A stretch of 48,300 bases of DNA, taken from assembly GCA_013286235.1 (NCBI GenBank), contig JABDGE010000024.1:1-48300 (forward strand). Direction: 5' to 3'. The DNA comes from Bacteroidota bacterium. GTDB lineage: Bacteria > Bacteroidota > Bacteroidia > Sphingobacteriales > Sphingobacteriaceae. The notes beneath the pieces are model-generated. The model had not been told where the DNA came from and ran no database searches. It saw only the letters and a program-made list of their open reading frames with translations. Positions 27,015 to 34,926 of the stretch are shown piece after piece (the stretch's first letter is position 1; each line of letters starts with the position of its first letter). Position numbers and translations under genes: made by a program.

Positions 27015-29465
27015 TCAGCTTTCTTTTTTGAATATTTTTTTCACAAATTGAGAAAACTTCGAGGAATTATTATTATCATCAGCTGCATACTGGCCATAAC
27101 CATAACCATAACCATAACCATAACCATAACCATAACCATAACCATAACCATAACCGGCTTTTGATGTTGAAATATCATTAACAACAAAGTATGTTTTCTT
27201 TAATCTTCCGGCTTCGGTTAAATCTATCGGTAACGACAGTTGTTTTTTATATGTGTAATTTTGTCGTATGATATACAGCGTCATATCTGCAAATTTTTCC
27301 AGGAGCAGGGCGTCCGATATTAAACCAACGGGTGCACTATCGATAATTATATAGTCAAATCGTTGCTTCAATTCGTCGATCAATGATTCAAGCTTCGCGC
27401 CTAAAAGTAGTTCGGCAGGATTTGGCGGAACATCCCCCGCAGGTACTATAAAACAACCTTCGCTGAATGGCACAGGTTGTAAAATATCCTCTAATTTCAA
27501 TTTGTCGGAAAGTACATACGATGTAAACCCGGCCGACTTTACATTCAAATATTTGGATAATTTTGGCTTACGAAGATCCAATTCCATAAATACAACTTTC
27601 TTTCCGGAAAGAGCAATCGCCGCACCCAGATTTAAGGATACAAATGATTTACCTTCGCCGCTTACGCTTGAGGTAACTAATATAACATTGGATTTAGAAA
27701 GACCAGACAGATACTGTAAATTTGTACGTAAGGCCCTGAATTGTTCAGAAATTGCGGTCCTCGAGTTTTCAAGAACAACGACTTGCGTATCTTTGTCGCG
27801 ACTGTGACTTATCTCTCCAACAACTGGTATTTCCGTAACATTTTCGATATCTGATTTCGATAGGATCCTCGTCTGCAAAACTTCGCGTAATTTAACAATA
27901 CCGAACGGAACTAAAAAGGACGCAACCAAACAACCAAGTATTACACCCAGGTAAATTAAAATAGAAATTTCATATATACTTTTGGGGGGATCGAATATCC
28001 GCGCACTTTCAACCGTTGATTTTTCTGCAATATCGGTTGTTTCTTTTTGCTCGAGCAAAAATAAATATAGCGTGTTTTCCAAATCCTGCTGCCGCGTAAG
28101 ATCTAAATAATCTCGCGCTTTGAGTGGCACCGCTGAAAGCTGGTCTGCAAAGCTTTTATTCTTCCCGACTAATTCATTACGGCTTGCCAACAAATTTGAT
28201 TTATATGCAGCGATAGATTTCAGTAAAACAGAACGGTAGTTCGCAATCTGACTATCGGTATTTGTGATATAAGGATTTTGATCCGTTGCTGATATTGACT
28301 CACGTTCACGCTCTAAAATCATTGCGTTATATTGCGCAACGGCTGTCGATAGGCCAGGATCAGGTATGGCCGCCATTTCAGGTAGAAGTTTATGGCTATT
28401 AGGATCATTGAGTATCTTCTCTAAATCTGCAATTACTGAACGCTGCACATCCACAGCATTTAAAGACTGGTCATAAGTGCTTTGATTAGCAATCAGTGCT
28501 TTGGATTGTTCGTCAATATCAGCAATATTGTTGTTCTTCTTAAATTTCTCGAGGTTATCTTCAATTGCAGACAAATCGTTGGCAACCCCGGTCAGGCGGC
28601 TATCAATATACGATAGCGTAGCAGAGGCAAGCCTAACCTTATCTGCCAGGTCGGCCTTTATATACTGATTGATCACCTCCCCCAAAATTGCTTCCCCTTT
28701 GCTGGGGTTTGGATATTTCAGCGTCAGATCCAATACTTCAGCCTGCTTATCCGGGATCTCAACATCATAATCTTTATTTAGTGCTTCTACAGTTTTCTCA
28801 ACCGGTCCTATTGCTATCGTAAATTCATCGTGGGCACCAATTGGAACCGATGTTCTGGTTAAAATAAGGTCATATTGTGGTAACCTGATTGGATCCCCGA
28901 ATTTTGCTATGATATCAACATCATCCCACCAATTGGTAAGGTGGATGGTATTGCCATTTATTTGAACACGGTATTTTTTCTTCCTGATTGAGTCTGATTT
29001 ATAATGTATATCAATTTTGAAGGGGGCATCCCGAAATAATTCATCACCTGAAATAAGATTTTTGCGCGACGTGACAACGTTCAACTGTAATTGTTTTACA
29101 GCACCAGTCATTAAACTATTCGCCTGAAGTATCTGAGCCTCTGTATTGACATCGCTTTGTATTCCCAATATGTCAGAAAAACTCCCCAATGCCCCTCCCA
29201 CGCTGTTTCCCGATCCCCCACTTAACAAACTGGAGGCGCCCCCTGCCGGACTACCACTCGACTCAACTAAAATGGCGGCGCTAATGGTGTACTTCGGATG
29301 CCCGTATATGCAATACATGGTGCCGCCTATAATAAACAGGATAAAAAAAATCGTGAACAGTTTCCAATTATGGGCAACAGTTCCTATCAAATCCGCCAGG
29401 CTAAAGCTTCCTTTCTCGTCTGGACCATCCAGCAGGTTTGTTGAAGTATTTCTCTTTTTTGACAT
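27015..29465 (-). CDS. polysaccharide chain-length/export tyrosine kinase (Wzc/GumC-like)
   Basis: An 816-residue inner-membrane co-polymerase fused to a bacterial tyrosine kinase. There is a Wzz-type N-terminal domain with a transmembrane helix at about residues 35-55. A long periplasmic region has coiled-coil character, and a second transmembrane helix follows ISILIYLGVILGCLVASFLV. In the cytosolic kinase are Walker A VSGEGKSFVSLNLG (about 601-614), Walker A' VVFMELDLRKPK and Walker B YIIIDSAPVG (about 705-714). The C-terminal tail has ten Gly-Tyr pairs then GQY, giving eleven candidate autophosphorylation tyrosines. Starting at the ATG at 29465 leaves 2 bases after the Wza-like stop. An earlier start would read through that gene. 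Confidence 0.93.
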   Translation of the reverse strand: MSKKRNTSTNLLDGPDEKGSFSLADLIGTVAHNWKLFTIFFILFIIGGTMYCIYGHPKYTISAAILVESSGSPAGGASSLLSGGSGNSVGGALGSFSDILGIQSDVNTEAQILQANSLMTGAVKQLQLNVVTSRKNLISGDELFRDAPFKIDIHYKSDSIRKKKYRVQINGNTIHLTNWWDDVDIIAKFGDPIRLPQYDLILTRTSVPIGAHDEFTIAIGPVEKTVEALNKDYDVEIPDKQAEVLDLTLKYPNPSKGEAILGEVINQYIKADLADKVRLASATLSYIDSRLTGVANDLSAIEDNLEKFKKNNNIADIDEQSKALIANQSTYDQSLNAVDVQRSVIADLEKILNDPNSHKLLPEMAAIPDPGLSTAVAQYNAMILERERESISATDQNPYITNTDSQIANYRSVLLKSIAAYKSNLLASRNELVGKNKSFADQLSAVPLKARDYLDLTRQQDLENTLYLFLLEQKETTDIAEKSTVESARIFDPPKSIYEISILIYLGVILGCLVASFLVPFGIVKLREVLQTRILSKSDIENVTEIPVVGEISHSRDKDTQVVVLENSRTAISEQFRALRTNLQYLSGLSKSNVILVTSSVSGEGKSFVSLNLGAAIALSGKKVVFMELDLRKPKLSKYLNVKSAGFTSYVLSDKLKLEDILQPVPFSEGCFIVPAGDVPPNPAELLLGAKLESLIDELKQRFDYIIIDSAPVGLISDALLLEKFADMTLYIIRQNYTYKKQLSLPIDLTEAGRLKKTYFVVNDISTSKAGYGYGYGYGYGYGYGYGYGYGQYAADDNNNSSKFSQFVKKIFKKES
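27094..27153 (-). repeat. hexanucleotide tandem repeat (10 copies) encoding the Gly-Tyr tail
   Basis: Ten uninterrupted copies of CCATAA on the plus strand read GGTTAT on the coding strand, giving (Gly-Tyr)10. All copies use the same codons, GGT and TAT, which indicates expansion by slippage rather than selection on the protein alone. The six-base unit keeps the frame whatever the copy number. Confidence 0.95.
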
Positions 29466-29467
29466 AA

Positions 29468-30325
29468 TTATTTTACTCTGGTAGCTGCAATGATGATAAC
29501 TGACATTATGGCGCCAACTATGCCAAACCATTTCGCCTGCGCCGCATCGGTAGCATCAGACTTAGCTTTTCTCGGTTCAACATAGATAAGATCATTTTGG
29601 CGCATGTAATAAAGCGGTGACGACAAAATATCACTCTTCTTTAAATTGATCCGGTACGCGGTTTTGGTACCATCATGATTTTCTCTTATTAACAGAACGT
29701 TCTCCCTTTTTCCAAAAACTGTTAAATCACCTGCCATTGCAAGCGCATCAAATAGGCTCTCTTTTTGATCGGGCATTGTATACTGCCCCGGCTTTAATAC
29801 CTCACCGGTAACATTCACTTTAAAATTTGTTATCCTGACATCAATTACCGCATCCTTAAAGTATTTGTTTGCCTCAATATTCACTATGGATTTTATCTGG
29901 GCAAGATCATACCCTGCAACCTTTACCTTTCCTAAAATCGGTATCTCAACAAAACCGTCATTATTAACGAGATACCCCAATCCAGATTGAGGTGGCGCCG
30001 AATTGCCTCCCGCAAGCGACGATAAAAGTGAGGCAGCACTAACCGAGCCGCCAGAAGATGAAGGACTGGCCGCCGACTGTGAATTAGCAGCATTAACAGC
30101 GCCCGTGGCGGAATTGTCAAGCAATGAAAAGTTAATTGTTAAAATATCGCCAGGTTGGATTATAAGCGGGATATAGTCTACCTTAGCAAAAGTCTTTGTT
30201 TGCCCTGAATCGGGTATATCCTGAAAATATTTGATCTTTTTAGTAGAATTACAGGAAAAAATTGTGATTGACAAGTAGAGAACCGGGGTAAATAAACAAA
30301 GTTGTTTAATTAAAGATTTCCTCAT
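29468..30325 (-). CDS. polysaccharide export outer-membrane lipoprotein (Wza-like)
   Basis: A 285-residue protein of the polysaccharide biosynthesis/export family forming the outer-membrane exit for capsule or EPS. It has a lipoprotein signal with lipobox ITIFSC at about residues 20-25, then VDYIPLIIQPGDILTINFSL (export domain start). A Ser/Ala/Gly-rich insert (about 75-115) precedes GFVEIPILGKVKVAGYDLAQ, and SLBB-type repeats include VNVTGEVLKPGQYTMPD and YVEPRKAK. A C-terminal hydrophobic segment, WFGIVGAIMSVIIIAAT, may span a membrane. It is followed after 2 bases by the Wzc-like gene, so the two are surely co-translated. Confidence 0.92.
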   Translation of the reverse strand: MRKSLIKQLCLFTPVLYLSITIFSCNSTKKIKYFQDIPDSGQTKTFAKVDYIPLIIQPGDILTINFSLLDNSATGAVNAANSQSAASPSSSGGSVSAASLLSSLAGGNSAPPQSGLGYLVNNDGFVEIPILGKVKVAGYDLAQIKSIVNIEANKYFKDAVIDVRITNFKVNVTGEVLKPGQYTMPDQKESLFDALAMAGDLTVFGKRENVLLIRENHDGTKTAYRINLKKSDILSSPLYYMRQNDLIYVEPRKAKSDATDAAQAKWFGIVGAIMSVIIIAATRVK

Positions 30326-30371
30326 GTATGTTTAATTTGTTGTTTTTTTAAATAGCAGATAAATTATGCCG

Positions 30372-30403
30372 CAATATAGCAAATGTGTTTTGTAACCAGC
30401 AAA
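30372..30403 (-). promoter_or_regulatory. candidate promoter before the Wza-like gene
   Basis: On the minus strand TTG near 30402-30400 is followed by about 21 bases and TATATTG at 30378-30372, close to the Bacteroidota pattern TTTG-N20-TAnnTTTG. It lies about 47 bases before the start codon. The gap to cysN (30326-30617, 292 bases) is AT-rich and otherwise featureless, so a new transcription unit probably starts here. Confidence 0.4.
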
Positions 30404-30617
30404 AATTTCTTCTTTTTAATTATATGTGCTTAAATCTGATTAATTAGTAATAAATGTAGGTTAATATTAAAAAATTATAAATTATAGTGAAATTAAAACC
30501 CGATCATGGCACTGATATTTGCAGAATTCCCAATGTGTTCGGCCAATTTTTATATACGATGCAGATTTCAAACTTGTGCTGATTAACCTTAAATGCGACG
30601 GATGTAACCTTTATTAA

Positions 30618-31862
30618 TCACGCGTGTATAGTTCCCGCTGCAACCGTTTCATTGGTTGCTTCATCAACCAGGATTAATGAGCCAGTAATGCGGTTTCTTC
30701 TGTACTCATCAAAAATCAATGGCCGGGTGGTACGCATCCTAACCCGCGCCATATCGTTCATTTTAATATCCGTATCCTGGTCAAGCCGCTGCATAGTATT
30801 AATATCGATTTTATAGATCACCTCTTTTATAATAGCCATAACTTCGCGGGTAGTGCTTTTTAAATAATACTTGGCTCCAGGCCTTGGCCCCTTGGCCGAC
30901 ATCCAGCACATTAATACGTCGATATCTTGTCCCACTTCGGGCTGGTTATTATTTTTAACTATCATATCACCCCGGCTAACATCTATATCATCTTCTAAAC
31001 AAATTGAAACAGACATTGGCGGGAAAGCTTCCAGCACAGGGCCGTCAAATGTGTCAATTGATTTTATTTTTGAAGTTAAGCCCGAAGGAAGAATGGTAAT
31101 ATTATCACCAGGTCTGAAAATGCCTCCCGCAACCCTGCCGGCGTAGCCTCTGTAATCATGATATTCATCGGCGTGGGGGCGGATAACTGTTTGTACCGGA
31201 AACCGTGCGTCGAGGTGATTTTCGTCGCTTCCGATATGTATAGTTTCCAGTGTATTCAAAAGACTCGCACCTTTGTACCAGGTCATATTTTCGGAGTGAT
31301 TCACTACGTTATCTCCATCGAGGGCGCTGATCGGAATATACCTTATGTCTTTTATATCCAATTTGCTCGCGAATTCATGGTATTGCTCAACCACCTTGTT
31401 AAATACCTGCTCGGAATAATCAACGAGGTCCATTTTATTTACGCAAACGATTATATGGGGGATTTTTAATAATGAAGCGATAAAGGAGTGCCGGCAAGTT
31501 TGTTCAATAACGCCGTGCCTTGCATCAATAAGCACTAATGCTAAATTAGATGTGGATGCACCAGTAACCATGTTGCGGGTATATTGGATATGACCAGGGG
31601 TATCCGCAATTATAAATTTCCGTTTGGGAGTAGCAAAGTAGCGGTAGGCCACATCAATGGTAATGCCTTGTTCCCTTTCGGACCGTAATCCATCTGTAAG
31701 CAATGACAAATCAACATGTTGAAGTCCCTTTCTTTCGCTGGATTGTTTAACGGCTTCCATTTGATCCTCAAAAATTGATTTTGAGTCGTATAACAATCGT
31801 CCGATAAGTGTGCTCTTCCCATCATCCACGCTGCCAGCTGTTGTAAAACGCAGTAATTCCAT
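30618..31862 (-). CDS. cysN: sulfate adenylyltransferase subunit 1 (GTPase)
   Basis: CysN is the regulatory GTPase of ATP sulfurylase, which with CysD makes adenosine 5'-phosphosulfate. The 414-residue EF-Tu-like protein has G1 GSVDDGKSTLIGRLLYDSKS, G3 DTPGHIQYTRNMVTGAS and G4 NKMDLVD. Its QGITIDVAYRYFATPKRKFI segment is diagnostic for CysN. There is no fused CysC kinase domain, consistent with a separate cysC at 32871. It lies 95 bases downstream of cysD. In this setting it most likely supplies PAPS for sulfation. Confidence 0.93.
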   Translation of the reverse strand: MELLRFTTAGSVDDGKSTLIGRLLYDSKSIFEDQMEAVKQSSERKGLQHVDLSLLTDGLRSEREQGITIDVAYRYFATPKRKFIIADTPGHIQYTRNMVTGASTSNLALVLIDARHGVIEQTCRHSFIASLLKIPHIIVCVNKMDLVDYSEQVFNKVVEQYHEFASKLDIKDIRYIPISALDGDNVVNHSENMTWYKGASLLNTLETIHIGSDENHLDARFPVQTVIRPHADEYHDYRGYAGRVAGGIFRPGDNITILPSGLTSKIKSIDTFDGPVLEAFPPMSVSICLEDDIDVSRGDMIVKNNNQPEVGQDIDVLMCWMSAKGPRPGAKYYLKSTTREVMAIIKEVIYKIDINTMQRLDQDTDIKMNDMARVRMRTTRPLIFDEYRRNRITGSLILVDEATNETVAAGTIHA

Positions 31863-31957
31863 ATTTTATCGAGGCGAGTATATTTATATTATCTAAAATC
31901 CGTTTATTTAATGATTTGGCAAAAGATGGCCGGTACCGATCTTCTGCCAGAATACTC

Positions 31958-32866
31958 CTAAAAGTAACCTTGTTTCTTCCTGTCTTCCATTGAGGTATCC
32001 GATCGTTTATCATCACTTCGCATACCCCGTTCGGTGCTGCGTGTTGCAGAAACTTCCACAACAATTTTTTCAAGTGTATCTGCATCGGATTCAATGCCCC
32101 CTGTTATGGTAATATCACCCAACGTCCTGAAGCGCATATATTTGGTTTCTATTTTTTCCCCCTCCCTTAAAACAAGGAATTCAGAATTGGGCAACCACGT
32201 CCCATCCCTATATATTGCCTCACGATGGTGGGCAAAATACAATGAAGGTATTGCGAGGTTTTCTTCTAAAATATAATTCCATACATCCATTTCAGTCCAA
32301 TTACTTATCGGGAAAACCCTGAAATGTTCACCCATTCTTTTACGTCCGTTAAAAATGTTCCATAATTCCGGTCGCTGATTTTTGGGGTCCCACTGGCCGA
32401 ACTCATCCCTGTGTGAGAAAAAGCGTTCCTTTGCTCTTGCTTTTTCTTCATCCCGGCGTGCTCCCCCCATGGCGGCATCAATTTTATGTTCTTCGATTGT
32501 ATCAAGCAACGAAACTATTTGCAATTCATTCCTGCTGGCATTGATACCCTGTTCTTCAACAGCCCTCCCTTTGTCAATAGCTTGTTGAACAGACCCTACT
32601 ATTAATTGAATTCCCAACGCAGATACAAGTTCATCTCTGAACTCAATAGTTTCAGAAAAATTATGGCCTGTGTCAATATGGATAAGCGGCATTGGTATGC
32701 GGGCGGGCCAAAAAGCCTTACGCGCCAAATGTGTTACTACGATTGAGTCTTTGCCACCAGAAAATAAGATAGCGGGACGATCAAATTGAGCAGCTACCTC
32801 CCTGATCACATATATTGCTTCTGACTCAAGTTCCTGAAGGTGATTGAGGTAATATTTATTAAACAT
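31958..32866 (-). CDS. cysD: sulfate adenylyltransferase subunit 2
   Basis: CysD is the catalytic PP-loop ATPase subunit of ATP sulfurylase. The protein (302 residues, standard length) contains the PP-loop AILFSGGKDSIVVTHLARKA at about residues 31-50, then PLIHIDTGHNFSETIEFRD, GGARRDEEKARAKERFFSHR and FPISNWTEMDVWNYILEEN. The C terminus, STERGMRSDDKRSDTSMEDR, is the conserved CysD tail. It starts 4 bases after the cysC stop and precedes cysN. Confidence 0.95.
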   Translation of the reverse strand: MFNKYYLNHLQELESEAIYVIREVAAQFDRPAILFSGGKDSIVVTHLARKAFWPARIPMPLIHIDTGHNFSETIEFRDELVSALGIQLIVGSVQQAIDKGRAVEEQGINASRNELQIVSLLDTIEEHKIDAAMGGARRDEEKARAKERFFSHRDEFGQWDPKNQRPELWNIFNGRKRMGEHFRVFPISNWTEMDVWNYILEENLAIPSLYFAHHREAIYRDGTWLPNSEFLVLREGEKIETKYMRFRTLGDITITGGIESDADTLEKIVVEVSATRSTERGMRSDDKRSDTSMEDRKKQGYF

Positions 32867-32870
32867 ATAA

Positions 32871-33473
32871 TTAATTAGCTAACTTAATTTTAGGTAATAC
32901 ATTCGCTAAAATCAAATTCACAGATTGTTCCAAAGTGTGACTTGTTGTCCTGATATGTATCTCAGGGGAAATAGGGTATTCAAAAGGTGACGTAATACCT
33001 GTAAAATTGCTTATTTCACCATTTCTCGCTTTCTTATATAAGCCTTTAACGTCGCGCTGTTCACAGACTTCAATTGGTGTGTCAACAAAAACTTCAATGA
33101 ACATTTCGCCCAATAACTCTCGCAGAAACCGCCGCTCACGTTCAAAAGGGGTTATAAATGTTGCCAGTAAAACTGCACCGGAATCACAAATTAACTTTGC
33201 CACCTCACCTGTCCTTCTTAAATTTTCGGCCCTATCGGCTTCAGTAAATGTCAGCCCTTTATTTAAGCCATTCCGAATGTTATCTCCATCCAAAGTATAT
33301 GTTTTAACACCCGCGTCAAATAATTGTTGTTCAACAAGGCAGGCCAACGTACTTTTGCCTGAACCCGAAAGCCCCGTAAACCATATACATGCGGCTTTGT
33401 GCCCGTTAGCCCGTTCCCGGTCAATGCGGGTTATTTTATACGAATGTTCAACTATATGGAGTTTCTCGTTCAT
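32871..33473 (-). CDS. cysC: adenylylsulfate kinase
   Basis: CysC phosphorylates APS at the 3' hydroxyl to make PAPS, the universal sulfate donor. The 200-residue protein has the P-loop CIWFTGLSGSGKSTLACLVE (about residues 30-49), LDGDNIRNGLNKGLTFTEAD and ENLRRTGEVAKLICDSGAVL. The FEVFVDTPIEVCEQRDVKGLYKKA region (as IEVFVDTPIEVCEQRD here) is typical. It is 4 bases upstream of cysD. Having cysC but no PAPS reductase (cysH) nearby points to sulfation rather than cysteine synthesis. Confidence 0.95.
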   Translation of the reverse strand: MNEKLHIVEHSYKITRIDRERANGHKAACIWFTGLSGSGKSTLACLVEQQLFDAGVKTYTLDGDNIRNGLNKGLTFTEADRAENLRRTGEVAKLICDSGAVLLATFITPFERERRFLRELLGEMFIEVFVDTPIEVCEQRDVKGLYKKARNGEISNFTGITSPFEYPISPEIHIRTTSHTLEQSVNLILANVLPKIKLAN

Positions 33474-33573
33474 TAAACTAATTTTACTTCGTGCCTTAAA
33501 AATTAACCCATCAGTTAAATAATAATTTGAATATAGTAATTTTTCAGAATAAATGCGTGGTAATGCTTGTCCA

Positions 33574-34377
33574 TTAGAATTGTCCGGCTACAACAAACCA
33601 CGGATTAAGCATATTTTTTTTGTTATACTTTAACTCGTTACCCGTTTCATAGTCATAAACCAGACAATCTGAAAAATGCGCTACTGCGTGACCAGCGGCC
33701 GTATCCCATTCCATTGTTGGCGCCAACCGCGGATATATATGTGCTTTCCGCTCGGCCACAAGGCACAATTTCAAGGAACTCCCGGCGCTGATTAAATCAA
33801 CCCTGCCCTTCTCTTGTTCCTTTTTACTTACAAATTCCTCTGTTTCTTTTGTAGAGTGTGAACGGCTTGCTACTATAGTGTACATAGAGGGGTATTCACC
33901 AATTGTAAGAGGTTCGGCCCTGTCGATAATACTGTTGAGTTCAGCTTCATTAATATCCTTCCCTATATGAATTTTATTACTCCCGGTTTCTTCAGATGCA
34001 AAATACAAAACGCCCGTTACCGGAACATAAACTACACCAAGCACCGGGGTATCCTGTGAAATCAATGCGATGTTCACTGTAAATTCGCCGTTCTTCCTGA
34101 TAAATTCCTTGGTACCATCAAGGGGGTCAATTAACCAAAACAGTGTCCAGCCGGAGCGCTCCTGGTAAGGGATGGTTTTCCCCTCCTCGCTTAATACCGG
34201 AAATCCAGAGGTTTTCAACCCTTCTATTATTGCCAGATGAGCATTCTTATCAGCTTTGGTTAACGGGCTATTATCGGATTTATATTCAACCTCGGTATTC
34301 TCTTCTTCATAAACTTTTATTATCTCATAACCGGCTTTAATTGCTGCCAGTATCGCTAATCGCAAATTTATGTTCAT
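33574..34377 (-). CDS. cysQ: 3'(2'),5'-bisphosphate nucleotidase
   Basis: CysQ hydrolyses PAP, the inhibitory by-product of sulfotransferases, to AMP, and belongs to the Li+-sensitive inositol monophosphatase family. The 267-residue protein has DNSPLTKADKNAHLAIIEGL, the metal-site motif WLIDPLDGTKEFIRKNGEFT (DPxDGT) and PTMEWDTAAGHAVAHFSD. Upstream, TTG-N21-TAATTTAG on the minus strand near 34420 is a weak promoter candidate. A cysQ beside cysDNC and a sulfotransferase strongly suggests continuous PAPS use. Confidence 0.92.
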   Translation of the reverse strand: MNINLRLAILAAIKAGYEIIKVYEEENTEVEYKSDNSPLTKADKNAHLAIIEGLKTSGFPVLSEEGKTIPYQERSGWTLFWLIDPLDGTKEFIRKNGEFTVNIALISQDTPVLGVVYVPVTGVLYFASEETGSNKIHIGKDINEAELNSIIDRAEPLTIGEYPSMYTIVASRSHSTKETEEFVSKKEQEKGRVDLISAGSSLKLCLVAERKAHIYPRLAPTMEWDTAAGHAVAHFSDCLVYDYETGNELKYNKKNMLNPWFVVAGQF

Positions 34378-34526
34378 AGACAGATGGTAGTGCTGTATAA
34401 CAATTATTACAAAAACAATGCTAAATTATAAAATAAAATGAAAAAAACACAAGTTTACGTAATTATGTTTAACGAATTAATATTCATTTGAACATTTTGT
34501 TGCCATATATAAATGATCGATTTTAG

Positions 34527-34838
34527 CTACGCCTGTCCCATTGTTCCGCCAAAATTCATTGGGAAGCCTGAAGGATCAACCTGTATTTTTATCTTGCCGT
34601 TCGCATTTTCAAACTTTTCCAGGTTATCATGCAAAGCCGTCAACAGCCGTTTTGCATGTTCGGGCGTTAAGATAATGCGCGACTTTACTTTTGCCTTCGG
34701 TACACCAGGCATCACCCGTATAAAATCGAGGACGAACTCGGAGCTTGAGTGCGTGATGATGGCAAGGTTTGAATAAACCCCTTCTGCAATTTCTTCAGAA
34801 AGCTCAATATTCAGCTGATTTTCGTTCCTTTCTTCCAT
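34527..34838 (-). CDS. DUF3467 family protein
   Basis: A 103-residue soluble protein recognisable as DUF3467 from IELSEEIAEGVYSNLAIITH, SSSEFVLDFIRVMPGVPKAK and VKSRIILTPEHAKRLLTALH. Its function is not known. The family is widespread in Bacteroidota and I recall it often next to rpoC, as here with one gene between. It ends with a Gly/Met-rich tail FPMNFGGTMGQA. The ATG at 34838 is the only sensible start. Confidence 0.85.
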   Translation of the reverse strand: MEERNENQLNIELSEEIAEGVYSNLAIITHSSSEFVLDFIRVMPGVPKAKVKSRIILTPEHAKRLLTALHDNLEKFENANGKIKIQVDPSGFPMNFGGTMGQA

Positions 34839-34926
34839 GGTGCTAAAATAGTAAAGGCATGTTACTTACACGAAGCCTGTAAAAAATAATTAAAAACATT
34901 ACAAACAGACACTTATGAGACTATTG

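Noticed and set aside
27094..27153. Telomere-like or CRISPR-like repeat
   Set aside because: The units are contiguous 6-mers without spacers and lie in frame within a coding sequence.
26784..27164. Plus-strand frame encoding a long Thr-Ile repeat
   Set aside because: It is the antisense shadow of the Gly-Tyr repeat of the kinase gene, with no start context or family features.
33474..34526. Riboswitch or cis-regulatory leader before the cys genes
   Set aside because: The gaps of 100 and 149 bases show no recognisable conserved fold, only AT-rich sequence and weak promoter-like words.
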